Below, one piece after another: positions 1 to 12,116 of a DNA stretch of 64,000 nucleotides. Each line of letters starts with the position of its first letter. Within the stretch, counting starts at the first letter, position 1. Below the pieces are notes generated by a model. That model worked only from the letters and a program-made list of their open reading frames with translations, did not search any database and had not been told where the DNA came from. The position numbers and the translations under genes were made by a program. The stretch is from Schistocephalus solidus (taxonomy: Eukaryota > Platyhelminthes > Cestoda > Diphyllobothriidea > Diphyllobothriidae): NCBI GenBank assembly GCA_017591395.1, contig WEDG01005322.1, positions 47,501 to 111,500 of the forward strand. Direction: 5' to 3'.

Positions 1-830
1 CGAATAAGGAGTCGCGCGCAGCCTTATTTTATTCCTCCCCTCCTTCTCACCACGATTTTTCCCCGTTTCCTACCCACCTTTCCTTTCGTCTCATTTTATT
101 CCTCTTTGCATTACCTTTATTCCAATTTTCGCTTGACACCACGACCCCTCCCCACCTCCTGCTTTCACCGGCCTTGTCATTATCGACCTCGCTGTCCGTC
201 TAGCAGCGAGATATACTAATCAGTCAGTAGTCACGGCCAGAATGCTGATCCCGCCCCGTTCAGTCTCCGTGACGCACTTCGTGCTGCGATGCCGTTAACA
301 CCTTTCCCCTTCGGTGACTCATTTCCCCCCCCCCCGTTTTGTAGGCGGACGGGGGTGGGTAACCGATGCGCCCTCAGCGGCTCGGCCCCCACCTATGTCG
401 CCCTGGGCCAGTCGCAGTACGCAGTTTTAGCTCAATCTGACCCTGCCGCCGAAGCCGTCACAGCAGGTCAACTGGGCCGACTGGTAGCGTAGCTGCGCTA
501 ACAAGCTGCTGCTATAGCTGCCACCGCAGCCGTCGCCACCCCCTGCTTGCGTGTTCGAGACAGTCTTTGCTGGGGGGCGGTGGAGGGCGAGGGGGGAGGC
601 AGCCCGTGGTTAAACCAAACGCGTCAAAATTATCCACCGGCGTCTACCGAACTGGCGCGCAGCCTAGGTTGGAAAGCACCCTGCGGTCATTTCTGGCCTG
701 CCCACCAATGATTGGGCAGCAAAACACAGTCGCTACGGCCTCTGTCCCTCAAAAAGAACGTCATTAACTGTCGCTGCGACCGTAGCAACAGCAGTTGATA
801 GCCCTTTTCAGCCACTGCGGCCACTGGTGG
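1..830. other. GC-rich stretch, no gene identified
   Basis: This is clearly more GC- and CpG-rich than the following 2 kb, with C/G homopolymer runs (for example near 326-336 and 570-595). Short open frames exist, but none shows a recognisable domain or flanking splice sites. It could be an upstream exon or promoter island, or the GC-rich end of a retroelement such as the region at 49.4-50 kb. Confidence 0.3.
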
Positions 831-3117
831 AATAAAAGCGGGCACCTCACTTTCGAGAGGGACAAAATCGTCAAAATTGTGGCATCGGCAGGGGAGAAAA
901 AGAAATACGATTTGGAGCAGACCGGAGGGCTCTCAAGACTGATTCTGTTGTTGCCTCCACCATTAAGCTAGCGTTTCACACTATGGTAGATCACCCGGTG
1001 AAAAAAACTCACTGGGGTTCAGACCTTGCGCCTACGGACCTAGATCTGGGACATACAGTCAGTGGCCGATCTAACCGAAATGCGTTCCGATTAGGAAAGA
1101 GTAGTTAGGTGGGGTTGGACCATTTATCATTGTGCGGCGCAATCCCACGATAGTTCGAATTTACTGGAATTCTGCCTTTCGAATGCATGCTTTGTCGGTC
1201 ACCTGTAAAAACTGCCGTCTATTACAAATAACTATTTAAATAGTGTGCATTTTTTCAGACGAGTTCCGATGCTCTTATAAATTTAAATGTGTCTTATAGA
1301 AAATGCAAGCAATAAATATTCTTTTTTGTCCGAATTTGACAGAAAATCGCATCTTCTTAAAATCTAATACTTAAAGAAAGGGTTTCTTTCAATTTTAAAA
1401 GCTTTAAATTCCCAGATAATTTTGAGCCCGAGCTGTTTTTACATTTGCATACAACTTTTCCAGTAGAACGACTAGCATGCAAGTAAGAAGTCACCACAGA
1501 GTGCTCGTAATTTTTTTTAATGAATATGGACTATGTTATGTAGTTCACGCGGGCCGTTAATAAACGAGGCGATACGATGCGATTTGAATGCATACTGTGT
1601 GGTCCTCAACATTATCTTGATTAGAAACTTGTTTGAATCCGAAAGATAAACTACTTTCGAGCATACGATTTCTGGTTTATCTGGAATGGCATGGGATTTT
1701 GCCGCATGATGATGGATATTCCAGCTACGCATAAATAATCTTTTCTAATCATAAACACATTTTAGAATTTTTGTTAGCGTTACTTACTAGAAAAAATAAT
1801 CTTACTTAAGCAGTCCTTTTATGTGACAAATTTGGTTTTCGTAAACGGTTGGGAGTAAGCGCATTCAAAATCCGGCATCCTGACGTGAATGAAATAGGTC
1901 GGCATTATGCTGCAAGATAATCAATATTGTAACCCTATTTAACTAATCGGTTCGAATCGAAAAAACACATTCTAGAACTTGGAGTAACATGGCAAGAGAT
2001 GCGTCGCTTACCTTCAATGCCCAACGACGATCGCCCTAATTAACTGGGGTTTTCTAGGTATGTACAACTGTCAGTTAGCTAATTTGTTTCCACGGACAGT
2101 CTAATTCGTTTGTCATTCGCAAAAAATCTCGTCATTAGGTCGAGCGGAGGGCTTTCATCTCGCGTTTGCATTCGGCAATAATAGGAGTCGTCCGCATTTT
2201 TTCCTCAGTATTTTGTCCAAAAGGAGCATTTTGAATTAGCTGGGGATCCGAATATCTTATAGTTAATCGGAGGTTATTAAGAACTGTAAGTTCTTAGGTG
2301 CCATAATATACTGCGATCAGTCTGTGCGGTCAGGAAAAAAAGGCATCTGGTTGGTAAAACGCAGTGGTTGCTTGCGCCCCCAAGCGATCAGTTAAAAATT
2401 TCCTGCCACCTTGAAGATGAGTGCATTTTCGAGTTTGCTCCCTTAAATAAAGTCTAGATGGTTATTTTTACCTGCTACTTAGCTCTCAATCCACGTAGAA
2501 TAAGTGGTAACCGATAGGCTGAGACACTAGATAGCTGAATCCAATTCAACGGGCCGCCCACCTCTTGAATCCGTTTTATTGGTCATTCCGCAGTGCCTAT
2601 ATTACAGTTAACGTGGAACTTTATGCTAAAGCTAAAACAAATGGCTGAGTTGGCTCACGACTGCATAGAATTCTTGGCGTGTTTATTAATTTAGCAGCTT
2701 TCTATTCTGTTCCTCAAACCACGAACCGTTGACGTGTGCATTTTTACAGGAAAGATGATGAGATTCTTTCGAAAACGCCAGAATCATAAATAAGAATTAG
2801 TGTTCTGGTAGATTTTAATTTTTGAATAGATACGATTGTGAAAAAATCGACGGCGTCGGTGGGATTCGAGTCCCTCGAAGCAAGGCAAGGCTTGCGTAGA
2901 AACCAACGCTCCCAATTGGTTGAAATAAATTATTAAAATCTGCGAAAAATATATTAAGTTAGTGAACCTCGTAGCCGTATAGTAGATTCTAAATTGACTT
3001 CCTTGGAAATTCTGCCTGGGCAGTCACCTTACCGCATCAGAATTGGTGAATTACATATGTTGCGGTAGGCTCGGCGGGCAACTTAACAAAAACATGATTA
3101 AACCCACGGCTCCCTGT
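831..3117. other. AT-rich stretch without recognisable features
   Basis: No convincing coding frame, tandem repeat or element copy was seen. Around 2848-2910 the minus strand has a GGGACTCGAATCCC-like box B next to a tRNA-like A-box region, probably a decayed tRNA-derived repeat. Confidence 0.4.
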
Positions 3118-3118
3118 G

Positions 3119-3205
3119 GAACCTCGTAGCTCAGGGGATTAATGTTGGTTGCACTCAAGCTTTGCCCCTGCTGTCATGCGTTCGAATTCCACAGAGGTCA
3201 AGGAG
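3119..3205 (+). repeat. decayed tRNA-like sequence (second tRNA-derived family?)
   Basis: It contains TAGCTCAGGGG (A-box-like) and, about 55 nt later, GCGTTCGAATTCC (B-box-like), with partial complementarity between CCTC and GAGG at the ends. The arms do not form a clean cloverleaf, so it is more likely a tRNA pseudogene or SINE head than a functional tRNA. Similar traces occur at 2848-2910 (minus) and 8145-8280 (plus). Confidence 0.3.
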
Positions 3206-3333
3206 TTTTTAACATTTGGTTCAAATAAATAGATAAATTAGAATAACGTGGCGATCAATGTACTGCAAGCAACCCAGCTCAGTCTTGCTTAAAGCCGTGC
3301 AGACTGCACCAAATGAGGCTGCCGAGGCAAAAA

Positions 3334-3683
3334 GGGCAATTTCAGTCTCCCTTGTCTTTGCCGACAGTGTTCATCTACCTATGACACTAACCGCTGTGAT
3401 GCTGCTGACAGGGTTCGAGAGTGAGCCCCAAAACAGGACAGGACGAGTGAGTCCCGTTAGTGGTCGGTGAGCATTCATCAACGGATGCCAATATTATCGG
3501 TCTAAACCGACAAGAAAACGAACCCTTGAGGCAGTGGATTAAAGCGTTTAACTTATAATCAACAGGTGGCGGGTTCGAGCCTCGGGTGGTGCACAACCTG
3601 GGGTTGGGTATGACTGGCTGAAGACGGCTAATGATTCAGAAATGGCCATTCCAGTCTCCGATGTCTTTTTCGGCAATGTTCAT
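3334..3683 (+). mobile_element. hammerhead SINE copy, one monomer flanked by ribozyme remnants
   Basis: The copy begins inside a ribozyme remnant (CAGTCTCCC at 3343-3351), runs through the body (GTGAGCCCC, GACGAGTGAGTCC), then the tRNA-like head (anticodon-arm and B-box region about 3535-3585), and ends just past a second ribozyme copy. The distance between the two predicted cleavage points is 309 nt, the same as the spacing in the tandem arrays. This supports descent from a tandem or circular template. Confidence 0.75.
3606..3658 (+). ncRNA. hammerhead ribozyme motif in SINE
   Basis: The core is CTGAAGA (3618-3624) and GAAA (3639-3642). Helix I is a perfect 6-bp GACTGG/CCAGTC pairing. Helix III is minimal (A-T, T-A closing GGCC). 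The predicted cleavage is after T3650. Helix II is decayed (GGCT facing ATTC), so this copy is probably inactive. Confidence 0.55.
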
Positions 3684-6600
3684 AGTTATTTTTGAATGAC
3701 ACTTCCTTTGATGTGGGAGAGGTTTTGTAGAGTGAAATATATCTCCAAGGGGTGTGCGCTTGCACTAAAGTGTTACCAGCGGAGGATTTGGAGGTAGTTG
3801 GCCGATTATAAGCGACTCCCGTGACGATATGGTCGCATCCAAATCAGAATAACTCAGACTAAATGTTCCCTTTCGGTTGTCCGTTACCAGGCCGCTGTGT
3901 TGTAAACTTTTAGACTTGACTTAGTGATGACAAATAATTCACAACATCTCGTGTTACTTGTGAGTGCTCGGTAACCTTCTCACCCAGGTGGGTTTGTCTG
4001 CTCAAACAACAATTACTCCTGTACTTATCGAGCTTCCATTTCCTGACCGAAACAGCAAATTCTGTTGTATGCCGCCCCCGCATAGAACGCATTCTGGTCA
4101 GAGCACACGCTGTCTGCAGTCTCCCAGTTCTTTGTACTTTTGTCTCCCGGTAAGAATTGCGAACATTTCGAGTTAGGAATGGTCGTGCAGAACGGAATTT
4201 GTTCGTATGTAGAAGTGTGTATATCCTAAATTAAAATAAATAGAGCATTTAATTAAGGCGCAGTTGAACTACCGATCCACGTGGTTCACCTGGTAGTTCA
4301 ATCACTGCTGGAAGGGAAATGCTTTTGGAAGATTGGATGTTTACGACGGGTTGAGAGTGGAAATTCACAGACATTTACAGTCGTCTGAAGGAGTAGTCAT
4401 AGTTAGGCCAAGTCAACCATCCGAACTGGCGCAGTTGACGAATATGGAAACCTGAATAAACAACGGAAGCTAATTAACAAGTATGTAAACTTGGGATTCC
4501 CCCAGGAAGTCAGCACCGTCAGTGAGTCACTTATGCATAGACCGAAAGAGCGGGAAATGGTAACTAGTTCGGGTTATTTTTGCGCATTTCAGTGAGTCAA
4601 ATGCTGGACCAATGGTTACAATAAGCCCAACAAAAGGTACTACTTGTACCCAGAGTGCATGATCCACAAAATGGCTTCAAGCAGTGGGGTCAAAAGAAGT
4701 GCCAAGTCCGCCAGGATTTGACAAGTCGTCTGTCTTGGTTAGGCTAGGTAGAGTACTAATCCAAACTGAAATGGACGCACACAGATTATATTGATGTCTC
4801 AGCTGCGTAGTACCTGTAGGCCCGGATGATAGAGCTTGGTAACACCAATCAGACAACATCACAGGTGGATCCAAAACAAGGGGGACTAGATCAGTGACTG
4901 TCTACTGCGTATTCTTGTCCTCTTATGTCAGTCATGCTCCGAATAATAACTTTGGCGAGGGCACGAACCGAGGATCTGTCGGAGAGACCATGTGCGATTG
5001 GACCATTAGTTGGCCGCTTTAGTCGTTCATTCCGATCACCACTGTTTACTTTAAGTCAGTTTGGCTTTAAATAAAAACACCGTTCCCAGAAGAACCTACG
5101 TCTGGGATCAAGAAGGTAGGACAGATTTTCAAGGAGTTTGACAGCTTGTACCGTCATACTGTGTTGCTGTTTAAACTTAAACAATTTTTGTCCTTAGGAT
5201 GCGGATTTAACTGATTGGACTTCGTTTGCCGTCTACGCAATTCTTCTTTCACGGGTGCATTAGGCTGCCGAAATATAAACTTGTACCGATACTTCGAAAA
5301 CCACCAGAAGAATATGCTTACAATTTACCCACGTTCTTTGAATTAAATGCAAGATTCTACATTTCTAAGAGGCAAGAAAAAGTTAGAAATAATGCAACTG
5401 CCCAAGATTAAAACCATATTAGTTCTGTAATATCTCTAAACATTTTGCTGGCTGACTTAGCGCAATGGAAACATGCTAATCCAGAACTGCATCGGCACGA
5501 ACCTGTGTCAGAAGCTCATCTATTAAAATACAACCCCAGTGATTTGCCTAGTAGGTTCGGCTGAAATGCTTGTTGGCTTCTGAACTCCTTGGATAGCATG
5601 GAGGTCTTTGACCTTGAGCGCCAGTAAACGAGGCATGGAATTATGATCCTTTGACCAGATGTGACAGGTGTCACTTCCGATGGAGGAATTTAACACGCCG
5701 TCCGCGATATTGTGAATTCTTCCGTCAAACCGTGCCTGGTTTGAGTCGTCGGTTTGTAGGCGTCAATTAAAAACCTGGTCTGTTCCATGCCTTCCTCTAA
5801 AAGCCAGCTCATTTCCTCCTTTCTTCGTCGTCGGCCTCTGGTTCCCCGTTAGTGAGGGTACCTCCAAACTCCCAGTAACATCTTTTTTGCCTTTCGGACT
5901 GCCGAATATTTTAATCTACAAAGCGCATCCTTTTGTGATGTAAAGTGTTGCGACACAGAACATAACACGCTAATTCGGCAAGAGAGAGAGGGTGTGGATG
6001 GGGACTAGTTCAAAGGCGACCGTCGGGGAAAGTCTCGACTGACTGGGCGCTGACCCCAGGGACATACTTTTTCATGCTCTTTTTGTTAGAACTCGGTGTG
6101 TTGAGCCACAATTTACCGCCAGGCCGAATCATATCGCAATTCGGGAGAATATATGTCCTCACATCGACTGCCCCACCACCTGCGATGGTATCATTCCGTT
6201 TTGCGCCGTCTGTGTGGAACGGAGGGGGGGGGGGGAATTATGTCCGCACCCCAGAGACCATCGAACAGCTCTATGGTTTTTCTTCCATATGTATTAAATT
6301 CCCGGAAAAATGCTTACGAATAACTACTGTGCACAAGATGAAGGCGGTGGAAGATGCCGTGAGGGTTATTTCTAAATGGAAAGGATGCTATATCAAAATT
6401 CCAAAGAGTTCTGCTGCTAAAAAACTATTGTCATTTATTCATATTTATGTAAATAATAAAAATTGTTTTTAATTTAAGTGCCGATGAGGGCACTGGCGAG
6501 AAGGGATTTTTGTTTCACAGTTCAGTGGTCATCAGCACAATATCGAGGAGAGTGGAGTATGTGTGTGAGAAGACTTTAGTCAACAATTTCTCTCGAGAAG

Positions 6601-7680
6601 ATTTTAACGGCGAATGAGAAATCAGAAATACACATGGAACAGAGGAATGAATTACAATTTTTGAACGTATACGCCTATCTTCGCTGAGCGTTAAGTCTGA
6701 TCTAGGAATTACGCCTTTTTGAAACTCAAAATACGCAGGCACATTGACTGGCCTAGCTTATATCCTGTTAACCGAAATCCTGAAACGATTTCAAGTAGAA
6801 AGGATCATCTGGCTGAATAATCCCAAGAAATTCGGTCATGACAGGAAGCCGGCCTTTGAATAAACTTCCTTCTGGCAGCTGCGAAAGCCACGTTTATTTT
6901 TCATTGCCCTATAAATTCACATATATGTGGTAGACAAAATTAATAACAGTATTCCCCTTTGCACTCATCTGGTAGAGAATTACGTCCCGTTTAACTTCCA
7001 TAGTTGAAGAAAAGATGTTTTTTAGTTTATACTAAAGTTTATCATTAGGAGAAATTTTAAGATCGTAAAATGTTCATTCATGGAGTATTTTATCTCTTCG
7101 TTTATTAATGGTCCATATTCATTGAAATATTTTAACAGTCCTACTTAAAATATTTTTAATAGCATGTATGTTTTTCTTTGTACGGAACCCATAAACGCCT
7201 GTCTAACTGCAAGTCGCGTTCAAAAGTGTTGCAGAATTGTAAACGTTTTTGAAACCCAGAGATATTTCAGGATGAAATTTAATCGATGTAATTTTCTGCC
7301 AAATGAGTACCATAAAGAATATTTTTATTCATGTTTTCTGTAAGGAATCATTTTGACTGAGTATGATTTTTGTGGGCGGTGAAAAAAAGCTTATTCGGGA
7401 TCCGGTGGTCTGTGACATCAGAAATACCTTGGTATTTTCTGCAATATTCGTGATATTAAATCCCAATATAAGTAATTCTTTTCTAATCGAAAACATCTTA
7501 CAGCATTTTGGTTAACATTGCACGAGATAGGCCAGCTACTGGAAGTCACCTGAATTCCATTAAACTAACTTCTTCTGAAGTAAAAGCATTAAAGCGAGGA
7601 ACACAGGAACGATAAGCAACTTTCTTACTGCCTACCTGCCAAGACAAATACAAGAGCCCAATCAACTAACATTCCTCTGT

Positions 7681-7713
7681 CTACAATTTGGTCTCTCTCT
7701 CTCTCTTTCTCTC
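7681..7713. repeat. (CT)n-rich microsatellite
   Basis: This is a simple CT repeat with a few interruptions. Similar tracts lie at 9797-9823, 18256-18264, 56309-56330 and 56437-56458. Confidence 0.8.
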
Positions 7714-7796
7714 TGGTCACAAATCATAACTGTGAAGCGTTGTTCGTACCCCTTGGAATCCGGCCAAATTACCTAAAAAAGCGAATGGACACCTCG

Positions 7797-7933
7797 CCGA
7801 TCGATCATGGGACTCACTCGTCCCTTTTTGTTTTGGAGCTCACTCTTGAACCGCGCCAGCAGTCGAAAAACGGCTAGAAGTATAGGCTTTAAATGACCAT
7901 TACAGCCTCCCTTGTCTTTGTCAGCAATGTTCA
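7797..7933. mobile_element. hammerhead SINE fragments, inverted pair
   Basis: Positions 7797-7880 match the body on the minus strand (CACTCGTCC, GGAGCTCACTCTTGA, GCCAGCAG). Positions 7897-7933 match the ribozyme 3' strand and tail on the plus strand (GCCTCCCTTGTCTTTGTC). The full core is missing. Confidence 0.6.
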
Positions 7934-9283
7934 TTTGACTATTGTGTTAATGTAGGGCTTATTTCCAAGTTAAGTGCAATTAAGTCACACCGTCACAGAA
8001 GTAAAACAAGTGGGACAGTAGTTCGTGTTTTCTGCTTTTCTGATACGACAGGTTGTGTGCGTGGGGTAAGAGAAGCTTTCCCGATTTACCCTTCAACGCC
8101 TTTTGTTTAATCGAACACTAAATAGAAATAAAGCATTGCTGGGAGCTTAGTTGGTTCCTTCTCGTGAAACATTTTTGGAAGGAATCTGGAGACTTAAGGG
8201 AATCCATTTACTGGTATCTAATAGATACCCTCAAGCACGAAAGTAAGACATTCGAGTCCTGATGGGGAGTCGCCTAAGTCAAAGATATTTTCAAATTTGT
8301 CCATTTATTCTGCTAGAATCCTTCGAAGTTAAAGCAATATAAAAACGCCTCTGTGTACACAGGAACGCGTTCTTTGTTGTTCCTTTGTTAACTGCATACT
8401 AAAGACTACGTAAGCTTTGACCATGTGCTGTAGACTAACACCTAAGCTATAGGTGTAGTATGTTCCGCAAATGCGAATAAAAATCAGAACTACAGTGCGT
8501 GGCGTGTAATTTTGAATCCACTTAAAACGTGTAGGCAGCAAGGCAGCTTATGCACTTGCCATCGACCGTCTCGGCAAAAAGGAGACATGACTTGAAAATT
8601 TTTTTGGGTTATTCAGCCTTTTTTTAAAAAATGGCGAAGCTTTCTAAATTTTGTCATTAATCTTCAGTGATATGCAATTTCACTCATACTCATGGGTTTA
8701 CGAGGTTCCTTAATTAAAAAGTTAAATTCTCGCTGCAGCTTAAGCAGACTTCCTTGCAAATTAGCCATTAAGTTTGGACGCCCCTGTCTGGCGCCAGTGA
8801 CTTTGTATAAACCTAATATTCGTTTGTTATGATCACAAGAAACAACTTATCTCATTTAAACGCTGAAATTTGCAAAGAAATGTTTTACTCTGAAAAGCGA
8901 TAAGAGTATGTTGGTCAATTTCTAGTAATTGAACATTACTTCTTTGAATAAAATTAACTGACAGTCCCCATGCCACCTAAACGATCGTACTAACTTAAAA
9001 CTGATAAGATAATCCGGCTTCAAATTGAGGATATTTCTGACCGATCGCAGATAAACGGGGGTGATTTTAGAGGCGAAAGATCCAAGAAATGTCTTTATGC
9101 ACCCTGCAACAGACCGCCCACTTTTGTACAACGAGAGGCGAATGAAGCCAGTATTCTGCCATATTCCGTTGCGGTATTGTGTTATGTGTAGTGTATGGAA
9201 ATTTGCCGTTAAAACTACTCGTATGCACCCCCGCCCTGACCGGACATGGGAATAGGAAAGGTCACCACAAAATTCCATGAAGT

Positions 9284-9400
9284 CTATCCTAACCCTAACA
9301 CTAACTTCAACCTAAACATTTACAGTAACTTTTATGTTAACCAAAACTCTTATCTTCAACCCAACCTTAATTCTAACCCTAAGTTCCAGGGAATTTAACG
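9284..9400. repeat. degenerate CCCTAA (telomere-like) tract
   Basis: It shows interspersed variants of TAACCCTAA (CTAACCCTAACACTAAC and similar), strongly diverged. Similar tracts occur at 12728-12790, 13645-13680, 15260-15315, 23640-23760, 26795-26905 (G-strand), 34015-34175 (G-strand) and 63640-63760. Their interstitial, diverged nature suggests repeat-element tails rather than a telomere. Confidence 0.7.
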
Positions 9401-9860
9401 CACAGCAAGCTGTATTAAGAAGCGGTTTCTGTTCCGTGTCATACCCGGGGAAGTGGGTATATACCTTTTCCTCGACATTTTGGAATTGTGTTAAAAATTG
9501 CTAAAGCATTCGAGAAGGTAGTTTGAATTGGCATAACATATTCCTCATATAACAATTTAATTTACATTTTTCGGAGCAGTGTCGGCGTCTCTACATAACA
9601 GCTTAGGTAACTTTGCCCTATGGGCACGTTGGATTAGGCCTGTCTGCTCATTGGTACCCTGTCAATCCAGAACTCATGGCAGCCCTTTGATCGCAGTCTA
9701 CGGAAAAATCCTGGTAACTGCGGGTGCATGTAAATGCGAGGTATTGCCGAGCAAAGACGCAGACAACCGTAATAGCCAGTCCGAGTGCAATAATTTTTCT
9801 TTCTCTCTCTCTCGCTCTCTCACGATGTAATTTTGCCTTTCTATACTGCTACCGACGCAG

Positions 9861-10049
9861 CCTGTCAATGCAACAACCACACGCACAGTTGCGTGTTTGA
9901 CATCAACCTCTATCGCAAGTCAGCCGGTCGAACGGGGGGCATCTGTCTGGGCTGCGGACACAATACTGAGGGTGTGAACTGTCAAGAGTGCATCGCTGGT
10001 TACACTAGACGACCAATGCAACTCCTGCGTTCCCCAGCAGCCTGTGAAG
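9861..10049 (+). CDS. netrin: netrin exon: laminin-type EGF module LE1
   Basis: This 189-nt exon encodes one laminin-type EGF module of a netrin, a secreted axon-guidance ligand. It has the CxCxxHxxxC opening, a long loop ending in GGICLGC, then HNTEGVNC, ECIAGY and a closing C. The second half (HNTEGVNC...RP...ACE) looks like netrin LE1. The loop of about 16 residues in the middle looks instead like the one normally found in LE2. It is bounded by an acceptor (gacgcag) and a donor (g|gtttgc), and is phase 1 at both ends, so it joins the next exon to give the C-x-A-C-x-C spacing seen between LE1 and LE2 in netrins. No laminin N-terminal (LN) exon was recognised upstream. An extra LE2-type module is the alternative reading. 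Confidence 0.85.
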
Positions 10050-10299
10050 GTTTGCCTCTCAAACCGGCGGTTCATGCAAACCACCCTGTTGACTTTTTTC
10101 ATTACGTTTTCGTGTTATCGCTGTCGTTATCGTTATCGATGTCGTTTCTCGTTTTTTCCTGTGTTTTTTTGTTTTATTTACTTGGTGTTGTAACTCGTTG
10201 TATTTCCTCACCGCCCCCTGCCTCTACACCGCCATTTTCCTTCACTGTCCGTCTCCTGTTCCTAATGTCGATGCGAATACGTGGGTCAATCGAGTGCAG
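10050..10299 (+). other. intron between netrin LE1 and LE2 exons
   Basis: This 250-bp intron runs from gtttgc to gtgcag, phase 1. It is pyrimidine-rich, with a degenerate tgtcgttatcg repeat near 10110-10150. Confidence 0.75.
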
Positions 10300-10489
10300 C
10301 CTGCGAATGCTACCTGCACTCCAATTCCTGTACAGTTTTCCCAGCACCTATACCTCATGTCAAAGAAGATGAGCGGTGGAGCGTGTGAGAACTGCCGTCA
10401 CCATACGACGGGCCAACGATGTCATCTGTGTGCCGATGGCTATTACCGAAACTGGGAGAAACCCATCAGTCATCCGCAAGTCTGCCTAA
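10300..10489 (+). CDS. netrin: netrin exon: laminin-type EGF module LE2 (1-nt frame break)
   Basis: This encodes the second laminin-EGF module. It has CxCxLHxxxC, a loop ending SGGACENC, then RHHTTGQRC, a GYYR turn and KPISHPQVC, closely following the LE2 pattern of known netrins. The acceptor is gagtgcag and the donor is a|gtaaga; both ends are phase 1. The exon is 190 nt, one base longer than the 189 needed. The first 13 codons read in one frame and the rest in the next, with the break in the TTTTCCC run at 10337-10342. Reading a single C fewer restores the module. This could be a sequencing error in a homopolymer or a real lesion. The break also creates an acceptor-like TTTTCCCAG at 10336-10344, but using it would delete the first two cysteines. 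Confidence 0.85.
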
Positions 10490-11960
10490 GTAAGATGGTC
10501 TATTTTGCCTTTATAAAGGAATCCACCTGCGGATCAGGGGGACCTTGAACCACTGCATTTCTTCAGTCCACAGGTGTACCTTGAAATTATTAGAGTCGTT
10601 GTATGTGAAGCCTTCCAGGCAACCCTCCTAATCGGACTCGAGGAAACATCCGTGCATAAACTAAAAACCCAGGGATTCTGTACAGGTTTTAGATGCTTAT
10701 GTAAGCTCAGCCCTATTTCCTGAATACGCAATTGGTCTACTCCGTGTGCGAGAAATTTTGTCGTCATGCTAACTACTACTTAAAGGCATCGACGAACGTC
10801 CGCCGTATGACTCTTCCGCATGCATGAGACCCAATAGTTATATAAGCGGGGGCATAAGCAAAAAAGGCTCGCTTCCTCGGAGAGTATGCACGCAGTACAG
10901 TCTGGGGACCCTAGAATTATGATAAACTGGGTATTTTTTGTTTAAATTTTTGTGCCAAGGCAAAGACCAAGTTCCAAGGAGACTTAATATTCTACATTAG
11001 GAGTTCAGGAAAGTACAATGAAACTGGATTTCTATTACCATCAAATTAATTAGGGAAGCTACACATTAGACGGATTAAGTTTTTCCCAATTTATAATAGG
11101 AAGCTGGCTGGTAATATCATAATCAAACTTCAGTAGATCCGCGGGTCATATTCCTGGGTATTTTAGCTCCTATATGAGCCGGGCTTTTTGCCCGTAAAAA
11201 AATTCGATAATTACTGGATAATTTTCACCAAATTCAATATTCTTTCTTGGAGAGGATGCAAAATCAGAATTGTCTGATTTTTGGCATAAACCCGCAACTT
11301 GCTACATATCAGAAAAAATTTGCGGAATTCAACACCCATTGAGATGAGTAAACATTTTGGGTTTAGCAAACAAATATTCACAACAAACTGTCTAAGTAAC
11401 ATGAAGTTAAAAGTGAAATGCTTGAAAAAACTTATAAGAAGTGCGAAATTTTTCAAGATAAATTTGTGTTTTCAGCCTTAGCGGACCATTTTCTGCTTGA
11501 GCAAATTCAATTTTTTCACAAAAATCAGAGTAACTAATTGTTTTGTATAAACCCGTTACTTGAAATTTCTTACTTAAATGAACAGAAATCTTTGGTTAAA
11601 TACATTCCACCAATGGAAGTCTGAGCTCGGATTAGCGTATATGATATTCTAGTTCTAGAAGCTCGTTCTCATAAGTGCTGTTCAAACTTCCAACCTCTAT
11701 ATTAGATATATTTTGACTTTGTTTGCCTTCATGGTTTTTCTTTGAAATGGCCCTTGAAGGTAGAGCTTCGCAAAATAGGCGAACGACATATCAATACAGT
11801 TCTGTGTTGGTAAATGGAGGGAAATTTACTTGTGACCCTTTATTCTTGTTTTTGCATGACTCTCGCCTTTTTTCTGTCGTGTTCACAATTGTCTGCTTGT
11901 TGTAACGCCTCAAAACGCTGTGTATCGCGCATTCACAACCATTTTTTGTTGCCATTGCAG

Positions 11961-12116
11961 AATGTCGTTGCCACCCTATCGGCTCCATTCGAAATCGACC
12001 ATGCGATCGCAAGACGGGACAGTGTCCCTGCAAACGTGGAGTCACTGGACAGCGGTGCAATCGGTGTCTGGAGGGCTACAAACAGACCCGATCACCCATA
12101 ACACCCTGTATCAAAG
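11961..12116 (+). CDS. netrin: netrin exon: laminin-type EGF module LE3
   Basis: This 156-nt exon encodes the third module. After the split first codon it reads CRCHPIGS, then a [18 protein letters not shown] block and [14 protein letters not shown]. The CHP(V/I)G start and the GY.Q(S/T)RSPI.PCIK end are diagnostic for LE3 of netrins and not for laminins in general. The acceptor is gccattgcag and the donor is g|gtgagt. Phase 1 at both ends matches the exons on either side. Together with LE1 and LE2 it completes the V domain that binds DCC/UNC-40-type receptors in other animals (family knowledge). Confidence 0.92.

Noticed and set aside
3119..3205. Functional tRNA gene
   Set aside because: A-box and B-box are recognisable, but the acceptor and anticodon arms do not pair cleanly. 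Kept only as a tRNA-like repeat.
6074..6472. 132-codon open frame
   Set aside because: No recognisable domain, includes a G homopolymer, no splice or repeat context. It is compatible with chance in AT-rich sequence.
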